Assembly: GCA_045105475.1 (NCBI GenBank)
Contig: JBGCDP010000030.1
Span: forward strand, 1-64,000
Direction of reading: 5' to 3'
Length of the DNA: 64,000 nt
Origin: WTJY01 sp045105475
GTDB lineage: Bacteria; Chloroflexota; Anaerolineae; Promineifilales; Promineifilaceae
Part shown: in pieces, positions 45,403-54,392 of the stretch
How the letters are laid out: every line of letters starts with the position of its first letter
Position numbering within the stretch: position 1 is the stretch's first letter
Notes under the pieces: model-generated
Seen by the model: the letters and a program-made list of their open reading frames with translations, nothing else
What the model was told of the DNA's origin: nothing
The model's database searches: none
Program-made: the position numbers and the translations under genes

Positions 45403-46233
45403 ATGAGTATAAAGAAGATAATTTCACCCATTGACCTCAAAGCAGGTGACGTCGCAATTTTAGGAATTCCGTTTGACGATAATTCATCTTTCATGCGAGG
45501 TCCAGCGGGTGGCCCGGCCGAAATTCGTAAGCAGCTACATTGTGGGGCTGCAAATTATTATGCTGAGGATGGATTTGATCTTAGAAGCAACCAGATCCAT
45601 GATATTGGCGACGCTGATTTCCGAGGAGCGGCTGATTGGCTGACAGCCATCGAACAGTCGGCCGGAGAGGTTCTTGCTAAGGGCGCAAAACTTTTGTCTT
45701 TAGGCGGTGACCACTCGATTACGTGGCCACTCATCCGGGCCCATGCCAAGCAGCATCCTAAGCTAACCATCTTACAAATCGACGCACACCCTGATTTATA
45801 CGATGAGCTTGATGGTAATCGGCATGCCCATGCTTGTCCGTTTGCGCGCATTATGGAAGAAGGCTTGGTTGAACGATTGGTACAAATCGGTATTCGAACT
45901 CTCAATCAGCACCAGCGAGAGCAAGCGGCTCGATTTGGTGTTGAAATTATTGAAATGAAAGATTGGAGCCCGGAGAAATTGCCAGTTTTTGACTCTCCCC
46001 TTTATCTAACGCTCGACCTAGATGGATTGGACCCAGCTTTTGCCCCAGGCGTTTCACACCATGAGCCTGGCGGATTTTCCACGAGGGAGGTTATCGAAAT
46101 TATTCAGAACCTGCCGTCTTGCCTTATGGGGGCCGACATTGTTGAACTAAATCCGGTTCGTGATCCAATTGGCATAACCGCCATGCTTGGCAGCAAGCTA
46201 CTACGAGAGGTCGCAGCAAAATTAGTAGCGTAA
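45403..46233 (+). CDS. Agmatinase/arginase family enzyme
   Basis: This is a manganese ureohydrolase; agmatinase is the most likely member. Of 276 residues, the metal ligands are in GGDHSITWP near 104, DAHPDLYDE near 127 and DLDGLDPAFAPGV near 206. The last aspartate pair is the family's D-x-D-x-x-D-P signature. It is divergent to the acetyltransferase, with 56 nt between the start codons and facing -10-like hexamers. Confidence 0.88.
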   Translation: MSIKKIISPIDLKAGDVAILGIPFDDNSSFMRGPAGGPAEIRKQLHCGAANYYAEDGFDLRSNQIHDIGDADFRGAADWLTAIEQSAGEVLAKGAKLLSLGGDHSITWPLIRAHAKQHPKLTILQIDAHPDLYDELDGNRHAHACPFARIMEEGLVERLVQIGIRTLNQHQREQAARFGVEIIEMKDWSPEKLPVFDSPLYLTLDLDGLDPAFAPGVSHHEPGGFSTREVIEIIQNLPSCLMGADIVELNPVRDPIGITAMLGSKLLREVAAKLVA

Positions 46234-46272
46234 AAGAGCGGTGACGGCCGCAAAAGTAGATAGGAAAATTTG

Positions 46273-46281
46273 TGCTATAAT
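46273..46281 (+). promoter_or_regulatory. Extended -10 promoter of yebC
   Basis: TGCTATAAT (46273-46281) is an extended -10 with perfect TATAAT. No good -35 is present. The transcript would start about 30 nt before the ATG and carry the GGAG ribosome-binding site. Confidence 0.6.
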
Positions 46282-46318
46282 TTTTTGGCTAAAGTAATCT
46301 TTAAATTTGGAGTAAGTC

Positions 46319-47062
46319 ATGTCAGGTCATAATAAGTGGTCTTCAATTAAACATCGTAAAGGGGCTCAAGATGCAAAGCGGGGGAAAATTTTCACCCGCC
46401 TTGGAAAAGAAATAACTATCGCGGCTCGTGAAGGCGGTGGCGATCCGGAATTTAATGCGAGCTTGCGTCTGGCGATTGATCGAGCAAAAATCGCTAATAT
46501 GCCAAAAGACAATATCGATCGAGCTGTTAAACGTGGAACCGGCGAGTTAGACGGTGGCGTGCTAGAAGAAATCGTCTATGAAGGCTATGGGCCTCATGGT
46601 GTCGGCATTATCATTGAATGTGTCACAGATAACCGAAATCGATCTGTAGCAGAGGTCCGTAATACGCTCAATAAAAATGGCGGGAATATGGCGAATTCGG
46701 GTGCAGTTGCCTGGCAGTTTACGCGGAAAGGCTTCATCTTGGTTGATGGCTATGAAGATGAAGATGAGCTTTTCATGTTAGCGGCCGAAGCCGGAGCTGA
46801 TGACGTTCAGTTCGATGAGGGTTCAGCATCTATTTTCATGGAAATGGAAAACTTTGCAGCAGTACGCAATGAAATCCAAGAAGCTAAACTAAATATCACT
46901 GACGCCAGCCTAATCTATGAAGCGGAAAATACCGTTGATTTAGAAACGAGAGATGCGGTTCAGGTGATGAAAGTAGTTGAAAAGCTCGAAGATCTAGATG
47001 ATGTTCAAAATGTCTATTCAGCGCTTGATATTACCGATGATGTCATCGCGGGAATGGAGTAG
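46319..47062 (+). CDS. yebC: YebC/PmpR family transcriptional regulator
   Basis: The 247-residue protein shows the universal SGHNKWSSIKHRKGAQDAKRGK beginning, TRLGKEITIAAREGG and EIVYEGYGPHGVGIIIECVTDN. Members bind DNA or assist translation, and often lie next to ruvC-ruvA-ruvB as here. GGAG 7 nt before the ATG gives a clear start. Confidence 0.95.
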   Translation: MSGHNKWSSIKHRKGAQDAKRGKIFTRLGKEITIAAREGGGDPEFNASLRLAIDRAKIANMPKDNIDRAVKRGTGELDGGVLEEIVYEGYGPHGVGIIIECVTDNRNRSVAEVRNTLNKNGGNMANSGAVAWQFTRKGFILVDGYEDEDELFMLAAEAGADDVQFDEGSASIFMEMENFAAVRNEIQEAKLNITDASLIYEAENTVDLETRDAVQVMKVVEKLEDLDDVQNVYSALDITDDVIAGME

Positions 47063-47068
47063 TTATTT

Positions 47069-47098
47069 GAGAGGTGATGGATGCTAGCATTACCTCTC
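47069..47098 (+). terminator. Stem-loop between yebC and ruvC
   Basis: GAGAGGTGATG (47069-47079) pairs with CATTACCTCTC (47088-47098) through 11 bp with one G-U, loop GATGCTAG. ACCTTTTAG and a run of five T before the ruvC ATG follow. It may be a partial terminator or mRNA processing structure. Confidence 0.5.
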
Positions 47099-47118
47099 AC
47101 CTTTTAGAGTTCCTTTTT

Positions 47119-47610
47119 ATGCGCATTTTGGGTCTTGATCCTGGAACAGCAACGACGGGCTATGGCGTTATCGATTTTGATGACGGGATCATGACTCCGG
47201 TTGTCTATGGCATCATTTCAACCAAAGCGCATACGCCAATGCCAGAGCGCCTACAAATAATTTATCAAGATTTAACTGAGCTACTTGAAGAATATAAGCC
47301 GGATTCGGCCGGAATTGAGGAAGTCTTTTTCGGCCGGAATACGACTACGGCTATTACAGTTGGGCAAGCCCGTGGAGTCTTATTACTCTGTCTGGCCAAT
47401 CACAATATTCCAATTGCAGAATATTCTCCTCCCCGCATAAAAGATGCCGTCACTGGCTATGGCAAAGCGGATAAAAAGCAGGTCCAAATGATGGTACAGA
47501 ATTTGCTGGACCTTGAGTCAATCCCACGACCTGATGATGCGGCTGATGGTTTAGCCATCGCGATTACGCATTATCATTATTCACGGTTTGCAGGGCTGGT
47601 AGAAGGGTAA
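47119..47610 (+). CDS. ruvC: Holliday junction resolvase RuvC
   Basis: RuvC cuts Holliday junctions at the end of recombination. The 163-residue product from the ATG at 47119 begins MRILGLDPGTATTGYG, the canonical start with the first catalytic aspartate. It continues with the acidic residues in IEEVFFGRN near 66 and DAADGLAIAITH near 143. Upstream in-frame GTG/ATG codons at 47074 and 47077 fall within the 47069 hairpin and would add non-homologous residues. Confidence 0.95.
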   Translation: MRILGLDPGTATTGYGVIDFDDGIMTPVVYGIISTKAHTPMPERLQIIYQDLTELLEEYKPDSAGIEEVFFGRNTTTAITVGQARGVLLLCLANHNIPIAEYSPPRIKDAVTGYGKADKKQVQMMVQNLLDLESIPRPDDAADGLAIAITHYHYSRFAGLVEG

Positions 47611-47628
47611 GCCGGAAAAGGAAAAACT

Positions 47629-48213
47629 ATGATCGCATCGGTAAGTGGCTCAATTTTAAAAAGAGGGAAGAACCATGTAGTTGTGAATGTGGGTGGGGTA
47701 GGCATGCGGGTCAATACACCCAAAACGGTTCTTGAAAACTTAGGCGGAGTCGGCCGAGAAATCCTACTTCATACTCATCTAATCGTCCGAGAAACTGAAT
47801 TATCTCTTTATGGCTTTTTACAAGAGGATGAGCTTGAGCTGTTTGAGATTTTGCTGGCAGTCAATGGAGTCGGCCCTAAGGTTGCTTTAGCGATTATCTC
47901 GACGCTTAGCCCAGAAATGTTAAAAAGTGCGATTTTAAGGGAAGAACCGGCCGCACTACAGAGAGTTCCTGGCATTGGGAAAAAGACGGCTCAAAAGATC
48001 ATGTTTGAACTGCAAAACAAGTTAGACCTGTCTGCCGAATCGGCGATGAGTGCTCCTCTCGTCAATGATACCGATGCTGAAGTAATCGATTTCCTCACTT
48101 CATTAGGCTTCAGTATTATCGAGTCGCAAGGAGCCTTGCAAAAAGTTCCGCGAGATGTTGATAGTGTAGAAGAAAAAATGCAGTTAGCTTTGCAATACTT
48201 AGGCCAAAGCTAG
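47629..48213 (+). CDS. ruvA: Holliday junction branch migration protein RuvA
   Basis: RuvA binds Holliday junctions and loads RuvB. The 194 residues show the N-terminal domain, two helix-hairpin-helix motifs (LAVNGVGPKVALAII near 76 and QRVPGIGKKTAQKIM near 112) and a C-terminal domain for RuvB contact. AAGGA precedes the ATG. ruvB is not in the window; the operon closes with a terminator. Confidence 0.95.
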   Translation: MIASVSGSILKRGKNHVVVNVGGVGMRVNTPKTVLENLGGVGREILLHTHLIVRETELSLYGFLQEDELELFEILLAVNGVGPKVALAIISTLSPEMLKSAILREEPAALQRVPGIGKKTAQKIMFELQNKLDLSAESAMSAPLVNDTDAEVIDFLTSLGFSIIESQGALQKVPRDVDSVEEKMQLALQYLGQS

Positions 48214-48238
48214 TCACTATAAATTACCGCTTGAAAAC

Positions 48239-48278
48239 AAAAAGGCCCGTACAAGTTGTAGCTTGTACGGGCCTTTTT
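48239..48278 (+). terminator. Strong intrinsic terminator after ruvA
   Basis: A perfect 17-bp stem (48239-48255 with 48262-48278) with a TTGTAG loop ends in five T. The five A at its left make it bidirectional, so it can also stop the convergent Wzz-like transcript at 48296. Confidence 0.95.
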
Positions 48279-48295
48279 CTAAGTGGGCTTAAAGT

Positions 48296-49702
48296 TTAAT
48301 CGTTCGCAGGAAATTCTTCTATTTCGGTTGGATGTGCTCCGTTCCCATTGCCATTGCCACCTATCGGCCGAATAGAATAGTCATTGTGATTTCCATTAGA
48401 AAAACTAGCGACCGCTTGTTCGCCGGCCGCAGCTGCATTAGCTTCAATTGAATGCTCATTCCTTTCAACGTCAATCCACCAAGCACGAATTAATATAATT
48501 CCTACCAATAACATTGCAGCCACAATTGAAGCCAGAACAGAGTTAGCCAACAAATTTTTGGACTCAGCTCGAACAGGTACGATCGCTCGCGAAGCTACCA
48601 AGGCCTTTCCACTCATATTATTCTGCTCAATATCAGCTTCAGCTACTTTTAACGCCACCGTATCATACGTATCATAAATAAGCTTACGGCGGCTTTCTAG
48701 TTCCGCTTCAGCCGTACTCAATTCCTGAATCTGTTGCTGCTTAAAAAGAATGAGTGGGTCAATACTAGCAATAAGACCCTCAACTTCAGCTTGCTGAAAT
48801 TTAATTGAAGACTCTAGGATATCAAGCAAAGCTATCCGATCTTCTATAGTTGATTCTGACAAACTACCAAGACTATCAACCTGTATTTCAATATTTCCAG
48901 CTGCGGTACCAAACGCTCGGTTTTGCAAGGCATATAATGACAATTCACTTAGCGTATTGGGATCATTTGGTTTTTGCTCAATTTGGTTCCTAATTCCCCT
49001 AATGTCATAAAGTAGAACTTCCAAAGATGTGCGCCTATTTACATAAATTTGCTGCAGGTTTCTATCAGAGTCAAGCTGTGTTTGAATAAGTGAAATTCTG
49101 TTTTTAGCTTGAAATTCAACCAGTTCTAGATTAATAGCTTCCCGCTCTTTCTGGGTGGTGGCAAGCTGAGCTTGGAGAAACTGCTGAGAATCTTCTTCAG
49201 AACCTTCAAGAAACAAATTAGCCGATTTGACAAACAGCTGACTCCACTCATTAACAACAAGTGCACTCAGTTCTGGTTCGCTAAAATTACCCGACAATTC
49301 AATAATTCCAGATTGTGCTTCGGTAGAAGCAGCTAGGTGGCCTTTTAAGTTAAAGTGGTTTTGAATGTTTTCAGGTAGTGATGGTTGAACTTGCTCAAAC
49401 AAATTCAGAATGATTTCATCACTGATAGCCAAAGTTGCTAAATCATCATTAAGAAAGGTGGTCGAAAATCCCTCCGATGTACGAATGCTTGTATCAAATT
49501 CAACTTCTAAGCTAGGAGCTGAAACAGAAACCAAAGCAGTTGAAATATAAGAGGTCACCTGCAGGGAAAGATAAAAGAATGCCATTGCACCAATAGCAAT
49601 AGAAATAACAGCAATCCACACCCAGCGATCTAATATGGTTTTTATATAAACTCTTAAATCAATGTCATCATTGTAGTGGTAGCTTGTATTTTGATTTTCC
49701 AT
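48296..49702 (-). CDS. Wzz/GumC-like polysaccharide chain-length or co-polymerase protein
   Basis: This inner-membrane protein controls the chain length of exported polysaccharides. The 468 residues have the two-helix layout: helix 1 at about 28-50, a long coiled outer part rich in Q, E and L, then helix 2 at about 390-412 and a glycine/asparagine-rich cytoplasmic tail. No tyrosine-kinase domain is fused. It is the last gene of the polysaccharide cluster on the minus strand. Confidence 0.85.
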   Translation of the reverse strand: MENQNTSYHYNDDIDLRVYIKTILDRWVWIAVISIAIGAMAFFYLSLQVTSYISTALVSVSAPSLEVEFDTSIRTSEGFSTTFLNDDLATLAISDEIILNLFEQVQPSLPENIQNHFNLKGHLAASTEAQSGIIELSGNFSEPELSALVVNEWSQLFVKSANLFLEGSEEDSQQFLQAQLATTQKEREAINLELVEFQAKNRISLIQTQLDSDRNLQQIYVNRRTSLEVLLYDIRGIRNQIEQKPNDPNTLSELSLYALQNRAFGTAAGNIEIQVDSLGSLSESTIEDRIALLDILESSIKFQQAEVEGLIASIDPLILFKQQQIQELSTAEAELESRRKLIYDTYDTVALKVAEADIEQNNMSGKALVASRAIVPVRAESKNLLANSVLASIVAAMLLVGIILIRAWWIDVERNEHSIEANAAAAGEQAVASFSNGNHNDYSIRPIGGNGNGNGAHPTEIEEFPAND

Positions 49703-49819
49703 GGCGCTTCACGAAAGTGACACTAAAATAGCCATCACTTAAATTGTAATTTGGAGAACAATTATACCATGTTTTTCACGCCCACTTTAGATTATTAAAA
49801 TCACAATACCAATGGCTAC

Positions 49820-51160
49820 TTATGCACGAGAATAAGTAGCTTTATCTTTATAGAGGGCCGCTGTTACGGCAAGCAAAAGCCAAAACACAAAACTAGGCAC
49901 TGCACCTAGAGCAATTGCATCTGCTAATCCATACACAAGGCTGGCTAAAAATGCACCAGCTACACCAGCTACCGCCATCTTATGATTCTCATCGTGGTGG
50001 CTAAAGCTCCAGCATTTAACCAAAAATACAAACGTAAGCATCAAGATTCCAACATAAAAAATCAGCCCCGGAATCCCAAGGTCAAGCGCAACCTGCAAAA
50101 ATTGATTGTGAGCATGGGCAATATCAACATCTTGTGGAACTAGAAACATTGGGTAAACAGTATGTACAACCTCTCGAAATGTATTTATTCCCATCCCTGT
50201 AACGGGGAAGTCGTAAATACCGTCAAGCGCCCTCGACCAAATTTCAGCCCGCACACTTAAGGTTGTATTGCCACTCACATCATTATCTGATTCGCCGGTA
50301 AAAGGCTCAACAAGATCAACCAAAACAGGTTGTAGCCCGCTTGACTCATCCAAAAACAAAATAACTAATAAGCTAAGAGCAAGAATCCCAACCCCTGAAA
50401 GTATTATTTTGCTTCTGCCATTTTCATTCATTAACCAGATAATCAACCCGCTGGCAAGAATAACACCTCCCAATGCAGACCGAGAAGATGCTAGGAATAA
50501 AACGGTCATCATTGGTAATAAAGGCGCAAGAAACAGTGTCATTAAAAAATATCGCTGATTTTTATTGTCAAATTTTAGCGAGCTATTCTGTTGAAAAAAA
50601 GCTATGGCAAAACCAAAACTGATAGGAATGCACCAGGCTAATATGCCGCCGATCTCATTTGGATTAATTTTGGCTAGTTCGCTTGCACTAGGGATATTAG
50701 ATAGTGCTGAATAGATCAAACTACCTGCTGGTAATCGCAAACTAATTACCGGGTTAAACAAGGCAACAAGACTTGTAGCAAAACCCAGAATACAGATAAA
50801 GCTCAGAAGCCAATATTTATTTAGTGCTTTCAAGTTCAAACTACTTTGAAGACTCCAAAACAAAAATATTCCCCAAATCAAAGTAGATGCTTTTCTCAGA
50901 CTAAAAGGAATGCTATAAGTGATGCTTAGACTAACTAGCACAGTAGTGAGTAGGCCAATTAAAAGAGGGTTATAGGGTGTCTGAGGCAGTATTGGTTCGC
51001 CGCGCCACAATCTCACTAGGAATGGTAGCAGGAGGAGGGCGAGAAGATAGCTCCGGGAAGGAGTAACCGCAACAACAAGCGGATACAATAAGCACAGAAT
51101 CAACCATTCTGCATGAACAAGCCAGTCGCTTGCGTTCAGCTTACTTCGCATTAAGTTCAA
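49820..51160 (-). CDS. O-antigen ligase/polymerase-like membrane protein
   Basis: The 446 residues contain about eleven membrane helices and a long outer loop with SVRAEIWSRALDGIYDFPVTGMGINTF and HAHNQFLQVALDLG near 340, the Wzy/WaaL family signature. It probably polymerises or ligates the glycan of the cluster. CGGCCG is absent from it. Confidence 0.8.
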   Translation of the reverse strand: MNLMRSKLNASDWLVHAEWLILCLLYPLVVAVTPSRSYLLALLLLPFLVRLWRGEPILPQTPYNPLLIGLLTTVLVSLSITYSIPFSLRKASTLIWGIFLFWSLQSSLNLKALNKYWLLSFICILGFATSLVALFNPVISLRLPAGSLIYSALSNIPSASELAKINPNEIGGILAWCIPISFGFAIAFFQQNSSLKFDNKNQRYFLMTLFLAPLLPMMTVLFLASSRSALGGVILASGLIIWLMNENGRSKIILSGVGILALSLLVILFLDESSGLQPVLVDLVEPFTGESDNDVSGNTTLSVRAEIWSRALDGIYDFPVTGMGINTFREVVHTVYPMFLVPQDVDIAHAHNQFLQVALDLGIPGLIFYVGILMLTFVFLVKCWSFSHHDENHKMAVAGVAGAFLASLVYGLADAIALGAVPSFVFWLLLAVTAALYKDKATYSRA

Positions 51161-51183
51161 AGACTATATCATGCAGCCTACAG

Positions 51184-53046
51184 CTATTTTGGGAGAACAT
51201 ACTCTGGCACAATACGTGAAAGCTCATGGCGCAGCTGATTTTCACTCCCGCGATTTGCAATCGATATCAGCTGACTCACTCGCTCTTCAAGATCTTCAGG
51301 GATGAAGTTACCTGCATTGTTTGCTACAAAGATTTTATTGTGGGCAGTCTCGCTATAAGCTTCACCCGCAATGAAAAGTTCTTCATACAATTTTTCACCG
51401 GGCCGGAGTCCCGTCACTTCAATATCGATGTCCTCTCCAACAGTTAAGCCCGATAATTCTATTAAATCGCGAGCCAAGTCCATAATCTTAACGGGTTGCC
51501 CCATATTTAAAACAAAAACCTCTCCACCCGTCCCCAATACAAACGCCTGAAGAACAAGCTGGACAGCCTCTGGAATCGTCATGAAGAAACGTGTGATATC
51601 TGGATGAGTGACCGTAATTGGCCCTCCTTTTGCAATTTGCTGCTGAAAAGTTAAAACAACGCTCCCACGGCTTCCCAGCACATTTCCAAACCGGACTGCT
51701 ACATAAGATTTGCCACTTCGCTCAGCTGCGCGATGTACAAGCTGCTCAGCCGCACGTTTACTCGCTCCCATAACATTCGTGGGATTAACCGCTTTATCCG
51801 TTGAAATCATGACAAATCGCTCAACATTTGTTGATTGTGCGGCATCAAGAAGATTTTTAGTCCCATAAACGTTGTTTGTAATCGCTTCGGCCGGATTATA
51901 TTCCATAAGAGGGACATGTTTATGTGCTGCGGCATGGAAAACTATCTCTGGTTGATATTGCTCAAAAACCGACTGAATACGGTCCTTAAATCGAATATCG
52001 GCAATCACAGGAACAAGCTCAACATCCCGTTCCATCTCAAGAATACGCAAGGTGTCTTTCAACTCGTTATGAATTCCAAATATAGAATTTTCACCATGCC
52101 CCAACAAAATTAGAGCTGAAGGTTGACTCCGAAGAACTTGACGACAAAGTTCTCCACCAATCGATCCGCCAGCACCTGTAATTAAAACGCGCTTACCACT
52201 TAGAAGATTACGGACAGCAACAGAGTCAGTTTTAATCGGGTCACGTCTTAACAAATCCTCGATAGCAACGTCTCGCAACTGGCGGACGCTTACAGTGCCA
52301 TCTAACAATTCAGAAAGACCTGGCATAACTTTGACAGGAACCTCAGCTTGATCGCAAAGCTCAACAATTGATCTGATCGTTTTACCTGGAGCCGAGGGAA
52401 TCGAAACGAGAACCTGCTGAATTGAATATCTACGGACAATCTGCGGAATTTCATGAATAACCCCCAAAACATGAACACCTGCAATACGAGCATCACGCTT
52501 TAGAGGGTCGTCATCAATAAATCCAACCACATCCATGTTGACATGATTACTGAGCTGTATTTCTCGCAATACCATTGCGCCTGAATCACCAGCACCAATA
52601 ATAAGCACCCGTTTGCCATTATGGTTATTTGCTGCACCAAAATACCTGACAAAGCGTAAAACCAAACGCGGAATAATCAGCAAAATCGTGGCAACGGCCA
52701 AAAATATAACTGGGATTGAGCGTGGGATTGACAACCCTGGGAGGAAGACTAAGATTGTCCAAGTCAATCCAGTAGTAAGGGTAGACCCAATAAATATGGC
52801 AAGGCCTAATTCCAGCAAATCAGTAATTGATGCATATCGCCAAAATCGAGAATAGAGGCGTAATGTCACTAACATGCTTGGAATTGCAATGAGCGCTGAA
52901 GTAGCAAAAACAAGCAAGCCCTTTTCAAAGTTATAAGGCCAAACTTGCTCAAGACGTAAAACAAAAGAAAGCCAGACGGAAATCAGGATTAAAATAATAT
53001 CGATAAAAAATAAATGCCGATTACGAATCGCATCCATTGAGTTCAT
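51184..53046 (-). CDS. WbpM/CapD-type UDP-sugar 4,6-dehydratase
   Basis: This membrane-bound nucleotide-sugar dehydratase makes UDP-4-keto-6-deoxy-GlcNAc-type sugars. The 620 residues have four membrane helices at the start, an NAD site LIIGAGDSGAMVLRE near 152 and the main Rossmann LITGAGGSIGGELCRQ near 295. STDKAVNPTNVMGASKRAAEQ near 420 carries the family's Met in place of the usual catalytic Tyr. The start at 53046 is preferred because GAAGGA lies just before it; an ATG 12 nt upstream overlaps that site. Confidence 0.9.
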   Translation of the reverse strand: MNSMDAIRNRHLFFIDIILILISVWLSFVLRLEQVWPYNFEKGLLVFATSALIAIPSMLVTLRLYSRFWRYASITDLLELGLAIFIGSTLTTGLTWTILVFLPGLSIPRSIPVIFLAVATILLIIPRLVLRFVRYFGAANNHNGKRVLIIGAGDSGAMVLREIQLSNHVNMDVVGFIDDDPLKRDARIAGVHVLGVIHEIPQIVRRYSIQQVLVSIPSAPGKTIRSIVELCDQAEVPVKVMPGLSELLDGTVSVRQLRDVAIEDLLRRDPIKTDSVAVRNLLSGKRVLITGAGGSIGGELCRQVLRSQPSALILLGHGENSIFGIHNELKDTLRILEMERDVELVPVIADIRFKDRIQSVFEQYQPEIVFHAAAHKHVPLMEYNPAEAITNNVYGTKNLLDAAQSTNVERFVMISTDKAVNPTNVMGASKRAAEQLVHRAAERSGKSYVAVRFGNVLGSRGSVVLTFQQQIAKGGPITVTHPDITRFFMTIPEAVQLVLQAFVLGTGGEVFVLNMGQPVKIMDLARDLIELSGLTVGEDIDIEVTGLRPGEKLYEELFIAGEAYSETAHNKIFVANNAGNFIPEDLEERVSQLISIANRGSENQLRHELSRIVPEYVLPK

Positions 53047-53058
53047 AAATTCCTTCAT

Positions 53059-53334
53059 AAAATTTTTATTAAGCTAAGAATCATGCTTCTCATCAATGAT
53101 GAGGGATTAAAAATAAATAAATTAAAGCTAAATTTTTGTCTCAATCTACTGGTTAAAGCCTTCTTGATAAAACAAACAAATGAAAACTTAAGGCAATTCC
53201 CTCCCCATTTTCATAGCAGGGCATGGCTCTTTACGAATATGCTTTAACAGTTTATACCATGCTATTAATCTTCAAATCAAACTGGTCTTTTTGTCTTTTT
53301 GTCTCTTTGCAATCTAAGACAGATTGACTAACTA
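53059..53334. other. Intergenic region upstream of the dehydratase gene
   Basis: The stretch is AT-rich, with no gene visible. It holds the palindrome CTCATCA-A-TGATGAG at 53089-53103, about 43 nt upstream of the start, which could be an operator. Near 53286-53310 the short unit TTTTTGTC is repeated. Confidence 0.45.
53089..53103 (-). promoter_or_regulatory. Palindrome upstream of the dehydratase gene
   Basis: CTCATCA and TGATGAG flank a single A, a perfect 15-bp inverted repeat. No promoter can be placed with confidence next to it. Confidence 0.35.
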
Positions 53335-54390
53335 CTAATCTTGTATTGCATTAACCTTTAATTTGGTTGAAAAAACAAACAAAAACAGAAACGAAACAAG
53401 GGAAATAAGAAATATCCAGAAAGCGATATTTGTTAAGGGTTGGTCCTCACGAGCAAGCCAAAGCAATGGTAGGGCTGTAAAGGCGAGCAAAATATATAAC
53501 GAAGACACAAATTGATGCTGGTATCCAGATATTATCAGTTTTTGGTATAGATGGGATCTATGAGGCTTAAACACATTCTCACCTTTTAATAGTCGCCGAA
53601 AAAAGGTAAAGAATGCATCTAGAATAAACGGCCAGACCAGTAAAACCCCAACTAAAATAGCGTATTGTCCTAGTTCTGTATTGGCATGTCGATAGTAAAG
53701 AAATACTGGCAATGTAGCGAACGTATAGCCAAGGAAAGCACTTCCAACATCCCCCATAAATATGGTTGCAGGAGACCAATTATGAAATAAAAATCCAAGT
53801 GCACTGAAAGCTATTAAGATTCCCCAGAGAATAATAATTGGATCATCAAGCCACCATCCGATTATGGCCCAGCCCAAGCCTGCAACCGCAGCTTGTCCAC
53901 CAGCAATGCCGTCTATTCCGTCCATGAAGTTATAGGCATTTGTAAGTCCGCTCAGCCATAGAAACGTAAAAAACACACCAAAAGTGCCGATAAATGTAGT
54001 ACCCAACGTTGGAAATGTAAAACTACTAAAGTAGCTAATTTTCCAAATAACTAATCCTGCGCATAAAAAGTGAATGCCAAAACGTATGTAGGCTGGCAGG
54101 GTTCGAACATCATCAATCCAGCTAACAAGCGCAATAGCTGCTGCACCAAAGATATAAAAACCAAGTGTAGTTAATTCATTTGGCTCATAAATAAAGAGAT
54201 AAATTAGCAATCCCACTAAAACTGCAATAACCATAACTAGCCCACCACCACTTGGGGTTGGGACTTTATGAGAGCTACGATGGTTTGGTATATCTAAGAT
54301 ATCCTGCTTTAAAACGTAGCTGCGAATCTGAGACACACCAAGATAGGATATAACAGTTATTATGATGGCTAATGGGATCCAAAAAATCAT
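53335..54390 (-). CDS. WecA/WbpL-like polyprenyl-phosphate sugar-phosphate transferase
   Basis: This MraY/WecA-family enzyme begins glycan assembly on undecaprenyl phosphate. The 351 residues have about ten helices and the family motifs NFMDGIDGIAGGQA near 155, FMGDVGSAFLGY near 213 and the basic HRSHLYQKLI near 285. Start and length are normal. It follows the SDR gene by 2 nt. Confidence 0.9.
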   Translation of the reverse strand: MIFWIPLAIIITVISYLGVSQIRSYVLKQDILDIPNHRSSHKVPTPSGGGLVMVIAVLVGLLIYLFIYEPNELTTLGFYIFGAAAIALVSWIDDVRTLPAYIRFGIHFLCAGLVIWKISYFSSFTFPTLGTTFIGTFGVFFTFLWLSGLTNAYNFMDGIDGIAGGQAAVAGLGWAIIGWWLDDPIIILWGILIAFSALGFLFHNWSPATIFMGDVGSAFLGYTFATLPVFLYYRHANTELGQYAILVGVLLVWPFILDAFFTFFRRLLKGENVFKPHRSHLYQKLIISGYQHQFVSSLYILLAFTALPLLWLAREDQPLTNIAFWIFLISLVSFLFLFVFSTKLKVNAIQD

Positions 54391-54392
54391 AC

